Shown here: positions 12,801 through 25,613 of the stretch, in pieces
Layout of the letters: each line of letters starts with the position of its first letter
Numbering within the stretch: position 1 is the first letter of the stretch
NCBI GenBank assembly: GCA_023159155.1
Contig: JAJNNX010000021.1
Span: forward strand, 372,001 to 436,000
Source: Ustulina deusta
Taxonomy: Eukaryota; Ascomycota; Sordariomycetes; Xylariales; Xylariaceae
Length of the DNA stretch: 64,000 bases
Direction of reading: 5' to 3'
Made by a program: the position numbers and the translations under genes
The notes under the pieces: model-generated
The model's input: only the letters and a program-made list of their open reading frames with translations
Databases searched by the model: none
Told to the model about the DNA's origin: nothing

Positions 12801-13186
12801 AACAAATTTATAAATATTTATATAAATAATATTTTAATTTATTTTAAAATTAAAAAATAATACTAAACTTATTATAAAAAAATAATTTATTATTTATATT
12901 AAACTAAATATTAAAAAAATATTAAAAAATTTTGTTTTAATATATTTATTATTAATTATTTAAAAATAAAAATAAAAATTAATTTTATAAAAATTTAAAT
13001 AATTTTAAATTAAAATTTTAATAATTTTAAAAATATTAAATTAATTTAGTTATTTTTTAAGTTTTATAATTATATTTGTATATTTATTTATTATATTAAT
13101 AAAATTACTGCTTTTTTAAATTAATTATTAAAAAAAAATAAACTATTTATAATAGGACTAAAATAAAAATAAGCTTTTAAATATAT

Positions 13187-13420
13187 TATAATAGTTAGTA
13201 TAGTTTTAGCAAAACCTGCAAGAATTCTAAACCTATATAGCAATAAAATAAAAAGTTTATATATAGACTAACCTAACTTTATAGCTATATATATAAAATC
13301 TATATTTATTTATTTTATAAACTTTAATTTTTTTTTTTTTTTTTTTTTTTTTTAGCTTAAAGTTTTTATTTATAATATTAATAAACTAGCTATAAAAACT
13401 TTATTTAACTAATTATAATA
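13187..13420 (+). repeat. 5' LTR of G
   Basis: 234 bp LTR of the G family, ends TATAAT...ATAATA (ancestral TG...CA inferred), with a T run of about 26 bases near 13327-13353. Confidence 0.8.
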
Positions 13421-16400
13421 CTACTTTAAGCTTACTAATTATTTATTAATAAATATTTAATAAATATATATATTTTATTTTATTATAATTAATAAAATAT
13501 AAATAAACTTTTTTTTTTAATTATATATTTAATATAAAAAATTATATATTTTATAATATAAATTTAATTTTAATATAATTTTAATAAAAATTTTAATTTT
13601 TATATTATTTAAAAGCTAACAATTTATAAAAAATTTAACTTTAAATATTTTTATTTTATTTTTAGTTCTTAAATAATTAAAATAATTTTAATTTTTAAGT
13701 ATAGCTAGCTTTTTACTATTGGATAATTTTAAAAAAAAATTTTTTATAAAAAAAAAAAAAAAATAAATATTAAACTTTTTTGTAAATATTTTAAACAAAC
13801 TAATACTTAAAAAAAAATCTAAAAAAAAATAAAAATTAAAACTTAAAAAAATAAAATTTAAACTAGAACTAGAACTATTTAAAATAAATAATATATTTAA
13901 AAATATAGTACTAAATATTATAGCTATATAAGCTTATAATTTTATATTAGTTCTAATAAAATTTTTTTAATAAATAAAAAAAATAAAATATTAATTTTTT
14001 AATATATTTATTTTAATACTTTTAAAAAATAACTATAATTTAATAATAAAAAATATATTTAAAAGTATTAATTTTAAATTTTTTAGTTTTATTATTTTAT
14101 TTGCTTTTTATTTTATTAGTTTATTTTTTAGCGCTTTAAACTTTATTTATATTAAAAAAACTAAAATATAAAAAACTAATTTTAATAAGTTTATAAAAAA
14201 TAAAGCTTTATTTAATAATTAGGTTTATAAATTAGTAAAAAAGCTAAATAAAAATATTACTATGTTCTAAATTAAAAATAGCTAATTTTAATATATTATA
14301 AACTAATTAAAAAAAAATATTTTTATTTAATTAAAAAACTATTTAGTAATATTATTAAAATAATTTAAACTTTATTAATAGCTTATTATAATTTTAATTA
14401 AATAATTATTATTTATAAAATATTTTATATTTATATATATAAAACTAATAAAAATATTAATAAATTTATTTTTATATTTAATAATTTAGTTTAAAAATAT
14501 TAATTAGCTAAATTATAATAAAAATATAAATTATAAAACTATTTTTATATAAATTTAAAAAAAAAACTTATATAAAATTTTTATAAATTTAAATATTTTT
14601 TATAAATTATTTATTAATAAAATTATTAAATTAATATATAATATTAAGCAAGCTTATAAAAACTATTAATAAATTAAACTTATTAGTTTAATTAAATAAA
14701 AATCTAACTTAAATAACTAAGTTTTTAGCAAACTAGCTTACTAATTTTTAGCTAATTTTAGAAGCTCTAAAATATTTATTTTAAAATAATTAAAATAAAT
14801 ATTAACTATAAAAAAAAAAAAAACTTATTAAAATAATAAAACTTGTTTTATTTATAGTAAAAAAATATATATATATTAATTAACTGTTTTAATCAAAAGT
14901 TTAAAGTTTTAAATATTTAACTAGCAAAAAAAAGCCCCGATAAGAATAGCTTTGCTAGTTTATTTAATTTAAAAAACAAATAAAACTAATAAAAGTTTTT
15001 TTATTAGTTTTTTTATTTATTTTAATTAAAATATATAGCTAAAATAAATTAATTATTTTTAAAATATTTATTTAATTATAAATTAATAATATTAAAATAA
15101 AAACTTTAGTTTTATATAATATTAAAACTTATATTTTTTTAATAATTAGTTATAAGTTTATATAATAAGTTAAGCAATAATTAAAAATAAAAATAGTTTA
15201 GTTAGCTAAATTTTAAAAGTTTTATAACTACTAAAACAAAATAGTTAGCAAAATCTATAAATATTTAATATATATTATAAAAATTAATAATTAATAATTT
15301 AAAAACTAAATATTTTAAATTATTAATTTTAGTTATAATATTATTATTAATATTAAATAATTAATAAAACAAAATATTTTAATAAAAACTTAAAAATAAT
15401 AATTAATCTAGCTAAATAATTTATTTTTTTTTGTTTAATTTTTGCTAACAATTATAGTTAAGCTTTTTAGTTATAAATAATAAAATATTAACCTAAAAAT
15501 ATAAAAAAATACAAATTAATATAATTAAGCGTTAAAAAAATACTATTAAATATTAAAATAAATTTTTAAAAATAAAACAATTATTCTAGAAATAATTAAA
15601 ACTAAAAAAATAAAAAAAAAACCTAGAACTTTTAAACCTAAAATAAAAAAGGTTTATATAATAATTTTTTTAAAAAAAAAAACTAAGCTATTATTAAAAA
15701 AATTATATAAAACTTTTAAAATTATCTTTACTAAAATAAGTAAAAATAACTAGCTAAAAAAATTTTAAAAAAACTTATTGTAATTAAGTTTATAATAACT
15801 AAAAATAATTATATTAAACTATTTAAAAAAGATTTAAAAATAATTAATATTTTATAAAAAAAATAAACTTAAATTAACTAAGTAATACTATAAAAAACTT
15901 TTAATAATAAACCGATCCTATTTTTAAAAAGAAAAAACCCCTAATATATAAAATTAATATAAAGCTTTTTATTTTTTTAACTGTTATATTTAGAAAGGTT
16001 CTTTTTAAAAAAAAAATTTAAAACTTTATTATTATTATAACTAAAGTTTAATATAGTACTAAAACTTAATAATAAAAAATATATTTTTAGCTTTTATTAA
16101 TATTATATATTTATATAGTTTATTTTATTTAAAAATTTTTTTATAAATAAACTACTAGTTATAGATTTTATTAAACAAAATATAAATTTAAATATTACTT
16201 TTGTTTTGTTTATATTTAAACCTAAATTAATTAAACATAAATTTATAATTAATTACTAATAAAAAAATATATATTTAAAAAATTAAATTATGCTAGTTTT
16301 AAATATTAATAATATTATATTTAATTATTGCAATATTACTTGATTTACTAAACTAAATATTATTAAAGCTTTTTATTAACTACTATTAACTATAAAATTA

Positions 16401-16611
16401 TATTACTTTATTTTTTTTTAAACTTGCAAAAAAATGTTTTAATAAAAGGTTTTACTTTTTAGTTTAAAAATAAAACCTGTCTAGTAGCAAGCTTTTATTA
16501 ATATATAAATCTAAAAACTCCTAAACAAGTTTGCAAGTATTTATACAAACAATATTTTAATTTATTCTAAAACTAAAAAACAGCACTAGACCTATTATAA
16601 AAAAATGATCT
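13421..16611 (+). pseudogene. G internal region, 5' part (gag to start of reverse transcriptase)
   Basis: Heavily RIP-mutated sequence, about 85% A+T, without an open frame. By position it should hold gag, protease and most of the reverse transcriptase. It aligns throughout with 9812-13186 of G0. The last bases before R belong to the reverse transcriptase C-terminal (thumb) region, because the frame resumes after R with that segment. I cannot place the catalytic motif with confidence. Confidence 0.6.
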
Positions 16612-16616
16612 ACTAC
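16612..16616. repeat. Left target-site duplication of R (ACTAC)
   Basis: ACTAC precedes R and is repeated at 20873-20877. The uninterrupted G0 copy near 12.9 kb carries a single, RIP-changed ATTAT at this place, which proves the insertion. Confidence 0.9.
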
Positions 16617-16883
16617 TGCAGCAGGGCTGGTGCTAGCGGCCCGCTGGCAGCTGCGAATGTGGCTGCACGTCAATTGTTAGCCGTATTCGGGCCGCCTGCG
16701 GCCCGAAGCAGCTGATCTTTAGCTATATTTAGGGGTTCGAATAGCTATAAAAGCCTTTGAACTTCTTAGAGCAACACTTATTACATACGTATAATATTTA
16801 TACTAGTTTTTTAGTAGTAAGCGCTTTAGTTTGTTTTTATTATTTTTAGTTGTTTTTAGTATTGTATTGCTTTGTTCTTTTTT
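16617..16883 (+). repeat. 5' LTR of R
   Basis: 267 bp, starts TGCAGCAGGG, ends CTTTTTT. It differs from the 3' LTR mainly by transitions and carries more AT-ward changes than it. Confidence 0.9.
16746..16752 (+). promoter_or_regulatory. TATA box of the R LTR promoter
   Basis: TATAAAA inside the LTR, repeated at 20735-20741 in the 3' LTR. A GGTTCGAATAG motif just upstream resembles a pol III B box. A pol II start about 30 bp downstream would place the U3/R border near 16780; this is inferred. Confidence 0.45.
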
Positions 16884-16962
16884 AATAATATTTTTAGTAA
16901 AGCTATAATAGAACAGTTTGCTATACAAATTTATATATAATAATGCTTATATATGTTTATTG

Positions 16963-16996
16963 CTTTTTGGAGCATAACTTGTGATCGGAAACCAAT
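16963..16996 (+). promoter_or_regulatory. Leader block shared by R and the H elements
   Basis: A conserved segment starting CTTTTTGGAGCATAAC and ending GGAAACCAAT lies about 80 bp after the 5' LTR of R. A RIP-mutated match stands at 29434-29467 in H1, about 45 bp after its LTR. Conservation outside the LTRs suggests a shared priming, packaging or splice signal; which one is not known. Confidence 0.5.
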
Positions 16997-16999
16997 TGC

Positions 17000-19992
17000 T
17001 TGACGCTTTTTTATACAAATTATTATACAAATATGTTTATAACCTATTAATAGACTTAATGCCAGCTCTGCGCGAAGACTAACCTATGACCAACCTAGCT
17101 AACCCAGCCAATATATAGCCGATCAGTCAGCCAATCGATCAGCCAACCTACGAACAGCTAATTCCTTATACAAATATATCTATAAGCAGCCCTCCATACA
17201 AATCTATATACAAATCTGCTTATGGCTGTATATTTTCCGGGAAGCCTAGTTTATTAGCTATACGTGTTAAATAGCTGATTAAGCCTAGTCCGTACGATTA
17301 ACCAAACTAATTGCTTATACGCGTTAATTAGCTTCGCTGCTCTTGCTGCTTTAGCTATACGCACTTACTACTAAGTCCTTTATTAAAATATATATATAAA
17401 CAACCTGCTATATAAATTAGTATATAAACTTGTTTGCAGATATATAACCTATAAAGAAGCCTTGGTCCGTTAGTTTAAGTGGCTACTCTAGTTAGTTAGC
17501 CAGGCTAGCAATATACATTAATTAGCCGATTTAGCTCAATTTGCGTTAATTAGTTAGTTCGTACGTTTATATACACGTTTAAGCAGTCCGCTATATAAAT
17601 TACTATGCAAACATGTTCCTACTTATACGTTATACGCTATACGTACAATGTACCAATTAGTTAATCGCCCTTGTTTTTTAGGCTTTGTTAGCTTAGCTAG
17701 TTATATACACGTTAATTAGCCCAATCGGCCCATTGCTTTATTAGCTAGCTATACGTATTACTAGGTTAATTAGTTAGTTAATCAGTCCTTTTATTAAAAA
17801 GTTATTAAAGCAGACCTATATATATTTTATATATAAATATGCTCGTATGCTTTCTAGTCCAAAAAAAATCTTTGTTTTAAGCTGCTAATTAGTTAGCTAA
17901 TCGATTAGCTAATTGCCTTTGCAAGTCCCCCGATCCAAATATATCTACAAGCCAAATCCTATACAAATTATTATATAAACTAGCTTGCAAATATATAGTT
18001 TCTAAAAAAACTTTTGTTCTAGCCTATAATTAGCTAATTGCTGCATATATTGCTAATTAGCCAAGTTGTTTTGTTAGCTAGCCGTATATATTACTATTAT
18101 ATTAATTAGTCAAGTCTATATTCGAATATTTATATAAACAGGTTGCTATACAAGTTTATATACAAACCTGCTTGTACGCACATTACTTATAAAAAGCTGT
18201 CGCTTTAAATCTTTTGTTTAGTTCTTTATTTAGTTAGTGTTTTATTAGCAATTAGTAGGATCTCCCTATTATAAACAGTCCTACAAACAGATTCTTATAT
18301 ATATTTATATATAAATATGTTTGTAACGCTATAGCTTATAGGAAAGTTTGCTCTAAGTTATTATATATTTGTCCCAAGCCTTTGCTAGCCATACGTATAC
18401 CTCTATTTTCGCTATTTTTGCCATTTTTGTTATTTCCGTTGTTTTCTGTTATTTTTAGGCTTTTATACTGTTAATTAGCTAGTTCCTTTATACAAGTCAC
18501 TATACGAACAAGTGCCTATAAAGATTTATATAGGAGTGAGCTCAAATACGTACGGTCTAAGGGAAGCGCTGTTTAGACCTTGTTTTTAAAGCTTTGTTTT
18601 AGAAGCGTTGTTTTTGTTGCGGTGTTTAGCGCTATATATTGCCTTTTAAATTGTTGCGTTATTAATTAGCTAGGCTTACTATGTTTAGTAGCGTACGAAC
18701 ATATTTACGTATTAATTTATATGTAAATATGTTTGTGGCCTATAGAGGAGCGTTTGTTCATGGTTTTAATCGACAAATTGCGTACCGATCAGCTAGTTTT
18801 TTGTTTTAATGGCCGTACTAACAAGTTTTTCGTTTAATAGCTGTACGAGCAGATCCCCATACAATTTGTATGCGAATATGCTCCTATACCTATGGTCCAA
18901 GGGAAGCTATTGTTTAGCCAGCTAATTAACGAACTGCTACGCTGCCAATCGGCCAAATCAGTCATATACGCGTTGATTAATTATATATACGCGTCGACCA
19001 GCCATTACATGCGTTGATTAGCCAGTTCAGCCGTTATACGTACGATTGATCAGCGATTCAGCCGTTATATGCGCGTACGAGCAGCCACCCATACTAATTT
19101 GTATGTGTGTGTGCTCGTATTGACCCGTTACCCCCTGTTTGCTGTTGATTGGCTATTTTTGTTACATACGCGTTGATCAGCGAGTTTACCACGTTTTATG
19201 CGATTTTTAGTCATATTCGCCGTTGATCAGCGAGTCTACCACGTTTTTCAGTTGCGTACGAGCAGGCGCACATACAATTTTCTATGCGAACCTGCTCGTA
19301 CATACATTAATCACCTACGCGAGGGCCTTCCGGTTAGCCCTACACCGTTATACCGATTAGTTAGTGTGTTATGTGAAGGATACGGGCGTACGAGCAATTG
19401 CCCATACAAATTGTATGGCAATCTGCTTATACCTACACGACTTACACGTCCTACGCCTTACACACATACATAGCAATACGCATACAGCGCAGCACTGCGA
19501 TGATCAGTTAGCCAAATCGTTATTGCTGCACTGATCAGTCATTTAGTTATGTACGAGCAACTCCCCATACTATTTTGTATGTGAACTTGTTCGCACCATA
19601 CATATTTGATGGTTATCGCAGCACTGCCGATTAGTCAATTTGTCATTGCTGCGCTGATCAGTCATTTGGTTGCGTACGAACAGCTCCCCATACTATTTTG
19701 TATGTGAACCTGTTCGTACCATACATGTTACATAGCCATTACAGCACTGCCGATCAATACGTCATTGCTGCACTGATCAGTTATTCTGTTACGTACGAAC
19801 AACTCCCCATACTATTTTGTATGTGGACCTGTTCGTACTATACATGTTATATGGTTATTGCAGCACTGCCGATTAGTTAATTCGTCATTGCTGCGCCGAT
19901 TAGCCATGTTGTGTGTTATTACTGCCGATTAACGATTTCCTTTCGCGTACGAGCGGCCACCCATACTGATTTGTATAGGGTTGCGCTCGCAC
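17000..19992 (+). repeat. Array of nested-palindrome repeats inside R
   Basis: Each unit has outer arms GTACGAACA / TGTTCGTAC and inner arms CCATAC / GTATG around an AT-rich loop of about 6 nt. The clearest copies start at 19551, 19674, 19793 and 19947, with earlier ones near 19387, 19258, 19076, 18847 and 18693. More eroded copies go back to about 17.0 kb. Spacing is about 119-125 bp for the best group and up to about 200 bp elsewhere. Between palindromes lies another shared stretch containing GCACTGATCAG or a variant. The left copies are AT-shifted and the right copies nearly intact. No protein is encoded; short open frames across it are by-products. Confidence 0.8.
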
Positions 19993-20449
19993 TTGCAATT
20001 TTTAGAGTTATTCACGAAGTCCATCCACGAAGCCGATCAGGGCCTATTCTACGAACTCCGACCCACATGTACACCATCAGAAATCGTTACTGCAGTTATA
20101 TAGAGATTTGTATGTATCGAGAGTAGTAAAAGCTATGGCGTAACTTCTCGCACGGAGATTTAGCTTGGGTTCGAAGTGGTGGCCAACCGTGGCACCCACC
20201 TAGGTTCTAACACGAAATACTGGCAAATACCGCTACATACGTCAGGTCTAGACAGAATTGCACACGTTTTATATAGGAATATGTCGAAGGAATACAAAGA
20301 ATAGGGCATTTGAAAGGGCTAAAAGGTTATGCCAAAGGGTCATGCCAGAGGGCATACGGCATACGGACCAAAGGAAGAAGCTATGGACCAAAGGAAGTCT
20401 ATTGGTATAATTGTAACCGGTTCAGCAATCGGCTGATCAAAGGGCTTGG

Positions 20450-20516
20450 TGGCCTAGTGGGTTAGGGCTGGTTCTTTTTTTTTTTTAGGCCGTTAAGGCC
20501 TAGGGGTTCGAGTAGG
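20450..20516 (+). other. tRNA-like A-box/B-box relic in R
   Basis: TGGCCTAGTGGG at 20450 fits a pol III A box and GGTTCGAGTAGG at 20505 fits a B box. Between them lie a T run and a small hairpin (AGGCC/GGCCT). The T run would stop pol III, and no cloverleaf forms, so this is at most a tRNA-derived relic. Confidence 0.3.
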
Positions 20517-20605
20517 TGTTGTGTTATGTTGTCTTTTTTGGTATTTTCAGCCCTGCAGTTAGATTCGAAGCCATCTAGAGAATAAGGCTCCGAATAAGGG
20601 AAGTT

Positions 20606-20872
20606 TGCAGCAGGGCTGGTGCTAGCGGCCCGCTGGCAGCTGCGAATGTGGCTGCACGTCAATTGTTAGCCGTATTCGGGCCGCCTGCGGCCCGAAGCGG
20701 CTGATCTTCGGCTATATTCAGGGGTTCGAATAGCTATAAAAGCCTTCGAACTTCTTAGAGCAACACTTACTACATACGTATAGCATTTATACTAGTTTTT
20801 TAGTAGTAGGCGCTCTAGTTTGTTTTTGTTGTTTTTAGTTATTTTTAGTGTTATGTTGCCCCGTCCTTCTTT
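20606..20872 (+). repeat. 3' LTR of R
   Basis: 267 bp, same length as the 5' LTR, less mutated (for example CTTCGGCTATATTCAGG where the 5' LTR has T and A substitutions). Ends CCTTCTTT, followed by the ACTAC duplication. Confidence 0.9.
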
Positions 20873-20877
20873 ACTAC

Positions 20878-23297
20878 TTATATTAAGCCAGATATTAAAG
20901 AAACATTAAAAAGTTTTGTTTTAATACACCTATTATTAACTACTTAGGAATAGTTATAGAAGCTGGAGTAAAGATCAGAATTAACCCTGCTAAAATCCAA
21001 GCGATCCTAAATTAGGACTTTAATAATTTTAAAAATACTAAGTCGATCCAGTTATTTTTTAGGCTTTATAATTATGTTTGTATGTTTACTTACTACATTA
21101 GTAAAATTGCTGCCCTTTTAAATCGACTACTAAAAAAAGACAAGCTATTTGTAATAGGACTAGAACAAAAATAAACCTTTAAATATATAAAGCTGCTAGT
21201 TTATAAAGCACTTATTCTAGCTTTTTTTAGGCCTAGCTAACTAACACAAGTAAAAACAAATATTTTATATAACATAATAAAAAAAATTATTTAGCAGCAA
21301 TAAAAAGATATAACCTAAAAACTTATAAAGTATTTTTTTAAAATAATAATATTAATTAAGCAAACTTATTTAATTTAAAACTATAAACTTTTAGTAGTAA
21401 TATAAACTTTAAAATATTACTACTTAGAGCTCTTTAGAATTAAATTCTTTATAGTAACTAATTATTAAGCTTTATTTTATTTTTTAAATAAATAGATTTT
21501 ATTAATATAATAAGTATGCTAGGCTGACTTTTTATTAAACTTTAATATTATTTTTTAATACTAACTAAAATAAAAAAATATAATAGCTAATATTTTATTA
21601 AAAAAAATAGCTAAGTTTTTTATAATTAAAGCTAAAAAAGCTAAAAAATAAACAATAGTATTAGTCCTGCCTAACAAAATATTAAGTCCTATATTAACTA
21701 TGGACCTTTTACCTAACACTTCTTAAGGAGCTAACCTAGTAAACCTAATTAAATAAAAAAACTAGCTATAAAAACTAAAAAATAAAAACAAAAAACTATA
21801 TATACCTAAAGTTATTTTAAATAAAATTGTTTTTTTTTATATAGCTTTAATTTAAAAAGCTTATATATTTTTAATTATTATATACTAAAGTTAATATAAA
21901 ACAATTAAAATATTAGAACAAAAATACTATTAGTTTTACTTAAGATATAATTATAAATAATATATATATAATTATTATAACTATAAAAAAAACAAAATAC
22001 TACAAAATAAAACTTTTAGTTTTTTTTACTTATTATTTATACTAGCTATAGTATAGCAATATATAATAATAAATAGCAAAAATATATTACCTAACTAATA
22101 AAGTTATAACTATATATAAATATTTATAAACAAGTTTAGCTATTTAATTATAATTTTATTTAGTAAAAAAATAAATATTACAAAATTATTAGCTATATAA
22201 TACTATAAAAATTTATATAGATTTTTTAGCATACTAGATATATAAATATTAAATAATATAAAACTATTTATTTTTAAATTTATAGCAATAATTAATAGTT
22301 TTATAAGTATTAAGCACTGTTTTAGTAGCGCTTACTACTTTTAAACCTAAAAAATAATAAAATTAACTAATTAAAAATTAGACTAATAATTCTGTTTTTA
22401 TATTAATAAATATTAAAACAATTAAAGTTTTTATTTTTTTATTTTAAATTTTGCATATAATTTTTTATAATATTTATTAATTAATATATTACTATTAAAA
22501 ATAATAATAGGAATTAAAACATAAAACTTTTTAATAGTAAATATTAGTAAAACTATTATAGATTTTAATACTAAGCAACAAACGTTCGAACTAGTCCGTT
22601 AAACCTAAAACGTTTAAAAAATAGCATATAATATAGCAACTTTTATATAAAAATAATATAAGCTATAAACTAATAAAAAAAAATATTTAGTAGATTTTAA
22701 AATAAAAAATAAAGTTTTTTTAAAAAAGAAAAGTTTTATAATACAAGTACTAATTATTAGATTGGACTTTTAATTAGTTAAGTCTTTTAAAATTTTAAAA
22801 AAATAAAGATTTAGCTATATTTTTAACTTACCTAACTTTTATAAAATAAAAAACTTATTTTATACTAACTAATTATAAAAAACAAATAATAACTTTTTAT
22901 TTTAATAAATCTAATTACTACTTTTAACTAAAAATATTAATAGCAAAACAGAATTTAAAATTAAGCAAATTAAACAATTAAAAATATATAAAAAAAGCAA
23001 AAAGTTATAATACTAGGTTGCTTAAAAAAGCTATAACTCTAATAATACTTAATATATAGCCTAAAATTTTAAAAATATACTAATTAAACTTAACTAATTT
23101 TATAAAACTTATAAAAAAACCTCTGAACTTTTTATAAAATTACAAAAATAAATATATATAATAGCTACTAATAAGTTTGCAAACAATTATAAAAATAATA
23201 ATAAAGCAATACAATATAAAAAAACTATATAAACCTAACATTATTAGTAATCTTAAGTTAAAACTATATTTAAATTTTTAGTTTTAAAAAAAAATAG
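20878..23297 (+). pseudogene. G pol remnant: RT C-terminus, RNase H, integrase, chromodomain
   Basis: A single plus-strand frame, broken by stops, can be read against the Ty3/Gypsy pol family. At about 20935-21180 the RT connection region shows GVKIRINPAKIQAIL then SKIAALLNRLLKK. At about 21385-21600 the RNase H region shows LKYYYLELF, then TNY, and finally a segment of the ADALSR type (here NIIANILLKK). Integrase follows at about 21890-22470, including a stretch like the DRGPQF core and SSAYHPQTDG-type region (here KHCFSSAYYF). At about 22950-23140 a chromodomain-like tail has a YLVKWKGY-type segment and then FKNILIKLNQFYKTY. RIP stops replace Gln and Trp codons. No function remains. Confidence 0.85.
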
Positions 23298-23530
23298 TAT
23301 AACAATTAGTATAGTTTTAGCAAAACCTACAAAAACTTTAAACCTATATAGCAATAAAATAAAAAGTCTGCATACAAACCAACCTAATTTTGCAGCTATA
23401 TATATAAAGTTTATATTTACTTACCTTATAAACTCTGATTTCTTTTTTTTTTCTTTTTTTTTTAGCTTAAAGTCTTCGTCTATAGTATTAATAAACTAGC
23501 TATAGAAACTTTACTTAACTAATCGTGACA
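23298..23530 (+). repeat. 3' LTR of G
   Basis: 233 bp, TATAACA...CGTGACA. Its T tract is interrupted by C, unlike the 5' LTR. Confidence 0.85.
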
Positions 23531-23535
23531 CATAT

Positions 23536-25613
23536 AAAACTATTAGTTTATAAAATATTTGTTTTAGCTTTTTTTAGGCCTGGCTAACTAATATAAATAA
23601 AAACAAATACTTTATATAATATAATAAAAAAAATTATTTAGTAGCAATAAAAAAATATAACTTAAAAACTTATAAAGTATTTTTTTAAAACAATAATATT
23701 AATTAAGCAAGTTTATTTAATTTAAAACTATAAATTTTTAGTAGTAATATAAACTTTAAAATATTATTATTTAAAGTTTTTTAAAATTAAATTTTTTATA
23801 GTAACTAATTATTAAACTTTATTATATTTTTTAAATAAATAGATTTTATTAATATAATAAATATATTAAGCTAATTTTTTATTAAATTTTAATATTATTT
23901 TTTAATATTAATTAAAATAAAAAAATATAGTAATTAATATTTTATTAAAAAAAATAGTTAAGCTTTTTATAATTAAAGCTAAAAAAACTAAAAAACAAAT
24001 AATAATATTAGTTCTGTTTAATAAAATATTAAGTTTTATATTAATTATAGATTTTTTATTTAATATTTTTTAAAAAGCTAATTTAATAAATCTAATTAAA
24101 TAAAAAAACTAATTATAAGATTTAGAAAATAAAAACAAAAAGCTATATATATTTAAAGTTATTTTAAATAGAATTATTTTTTTTTATATAGCTTTAATTT
24201 AAAAAGCTTATATATTTTTAATTATTATATATTAAAATTAATATAAAATAATTAAAATATTAAAATAAAAATATTACTAGTTTTATTTAAAATATAATTA
24301 TAAATAATATATATATAATTATTATAATTATAAAAAAAACAAAATATTACAAAATAAAACTTTTAGTTTTTTTTATTTATTATTTATATTAGCTATAGTA
24401 TAATAATATATAGTAATAAATAGTAAGATTATATCATTTAACTAATAAAGTTATAACTATATATAAATATTTATAAATAAGTTTAGCTGTTTAATTATAA
24501 CTTTATTTAGTAAAAAAATAAATATTATAGAGTTATTAGCTATATAATATTATAAAAATTTATATAAATTTTTTAATATATTAAATATATAGATATTAAA
24601 TAATATAAAACTATTTATTTTTAAGTTTATAATAATAATTAATAATTTTATAAATATTAAGCACTACTTTAGTAATATTTATTATTTTTAGACTTAAAAA
24701 GTAATAAAATTAACTAATTAAAACCTAGACTAGTAATTCTATTTTTATATTAATAAATATTAAAATAATTAAAATATTTATTTTTTTATTTTAAACTTTA
24801 TATATAATTTTTTATAATATTTATTAATTAATATATTATTATTAAAAATAGTAATAAAAGTTAAAGCATAAAACCTTTTAATAATAAATATTAATAAAAC
24901 TATTATAAATTTTAATACTAAATAATAAGCGCTCGAACTAGTCCGCTAAACCTAAAATGTTTAAAAAATAATATAAACTATAAGCTAATAAAAAAAAATG
25001 CTTAATAAATTTTAAAATAAAAAACAAAGTTTTTTAAAAAAAAAAAAAGTTTTATAATATAAGTACTAACTATTAAATTAGACTTTTAATTAGTTAAACT
25101 TTTTAAAATTTAAAAAAAATAAAAATTTAGTTATATTTTTAATTTGCCTAATTTTTATAAAATAAAAAACTTATTTTATGCTAACTAATTATAAAAAGCA
25201 AGCAATAATTTTTTATTTTAATAAATCTAATTATTGCTTTTAGCCAAAAATATTAATAATAAAACAAAATTTAAAATTAAACAAATTAAAAAATTAAAAA
25301 TATATAAAAAAAACAAAAAGTTATAATATAAAATTGTTTAAAAAAGCTATAATTTTAATAATATTTAATATATAGCTTAAAATTTTAAAAATATATTAAT
25401 TAAACTTAACTAATTTTATAAAATTTATAAAAAAGCTTTTAAATTTTTTATAAAATTATAAAAATAAATATATATAGTAGTAATTAATAAATTTATAAGC
25501 AATTATAAAAACAATAATAAAATAATATAATATAAAAAAATTATATAAATTTAATATTATGAATAATTTTAAATTAAAATTATATTTAAACTTTTGGTTT
25601 TAAAAAAAAATAA
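23536..25613 (+). pseudogene. G0 pol remnant: RNase H, integrase, chromodomain half
   Basis: The continuation of G0 after the G insertion. It aligns base for base with 21190-23297 of G but with more C-to-T and G-to-A changes. No open frame remains. Confidence 0.75.

Larger units (their letters stand above)
16617..20872 (+). mobile_element. R: non-coding LTR retroelement with an internal array of palindromic repeats
   Basis: This 4256-bp insertion in the reverse transcriptase region of G has two 267-bp direct LTRs (16617-16883 and 20606-20872) and ACTAC target duplications. The LTRs start TGCAGCAGGGCTGGTGC. A purine-rich tract (AATAAGGGAAG) stands just before the 3' LTR, giving plus orientation. 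The interior has no frame resembling gag or pol; instead about 15-20 copies of a palindromic unit fill 17.0-20.0 kb. LTR ends and leader match the 12.75-kb H elements, so R is probably a non-autonomous passenger moved by H proteins (inference). It is the least mutated insertion, especially in its right half, which suggests recent arrival. Confidence 0.85.
13187..23530 (+). mobile_element. G: Ty3/Gypsy chromovirus nested in G0, interrupted by R
   Basis: The LTRs at 13187-13420 and 23298-23530 are 234 and 233 bp. The target duplication is TATAT (13182-13186) / CATAT (23531-23535), again one C-to-T apart. Removing R and its duplication leaves 6.08 kb, a normal length for the family. The coding remnant on the plus strand runs in the order reverse transcriptase, RNase H, integrase, chromodomain, which defines a chromovirus. 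Stops are TAA or TAG at positions where Gln or Trp is expected, as CpA-targeted RIP would produce. Confidence 0.9.

Noticed and set aside
19198..20126. Open frames of 60-91 codons inside R
   Set aside because: They run across the palindromic repeat units, and their sequence follows from the repeats rather than from protein constraint.
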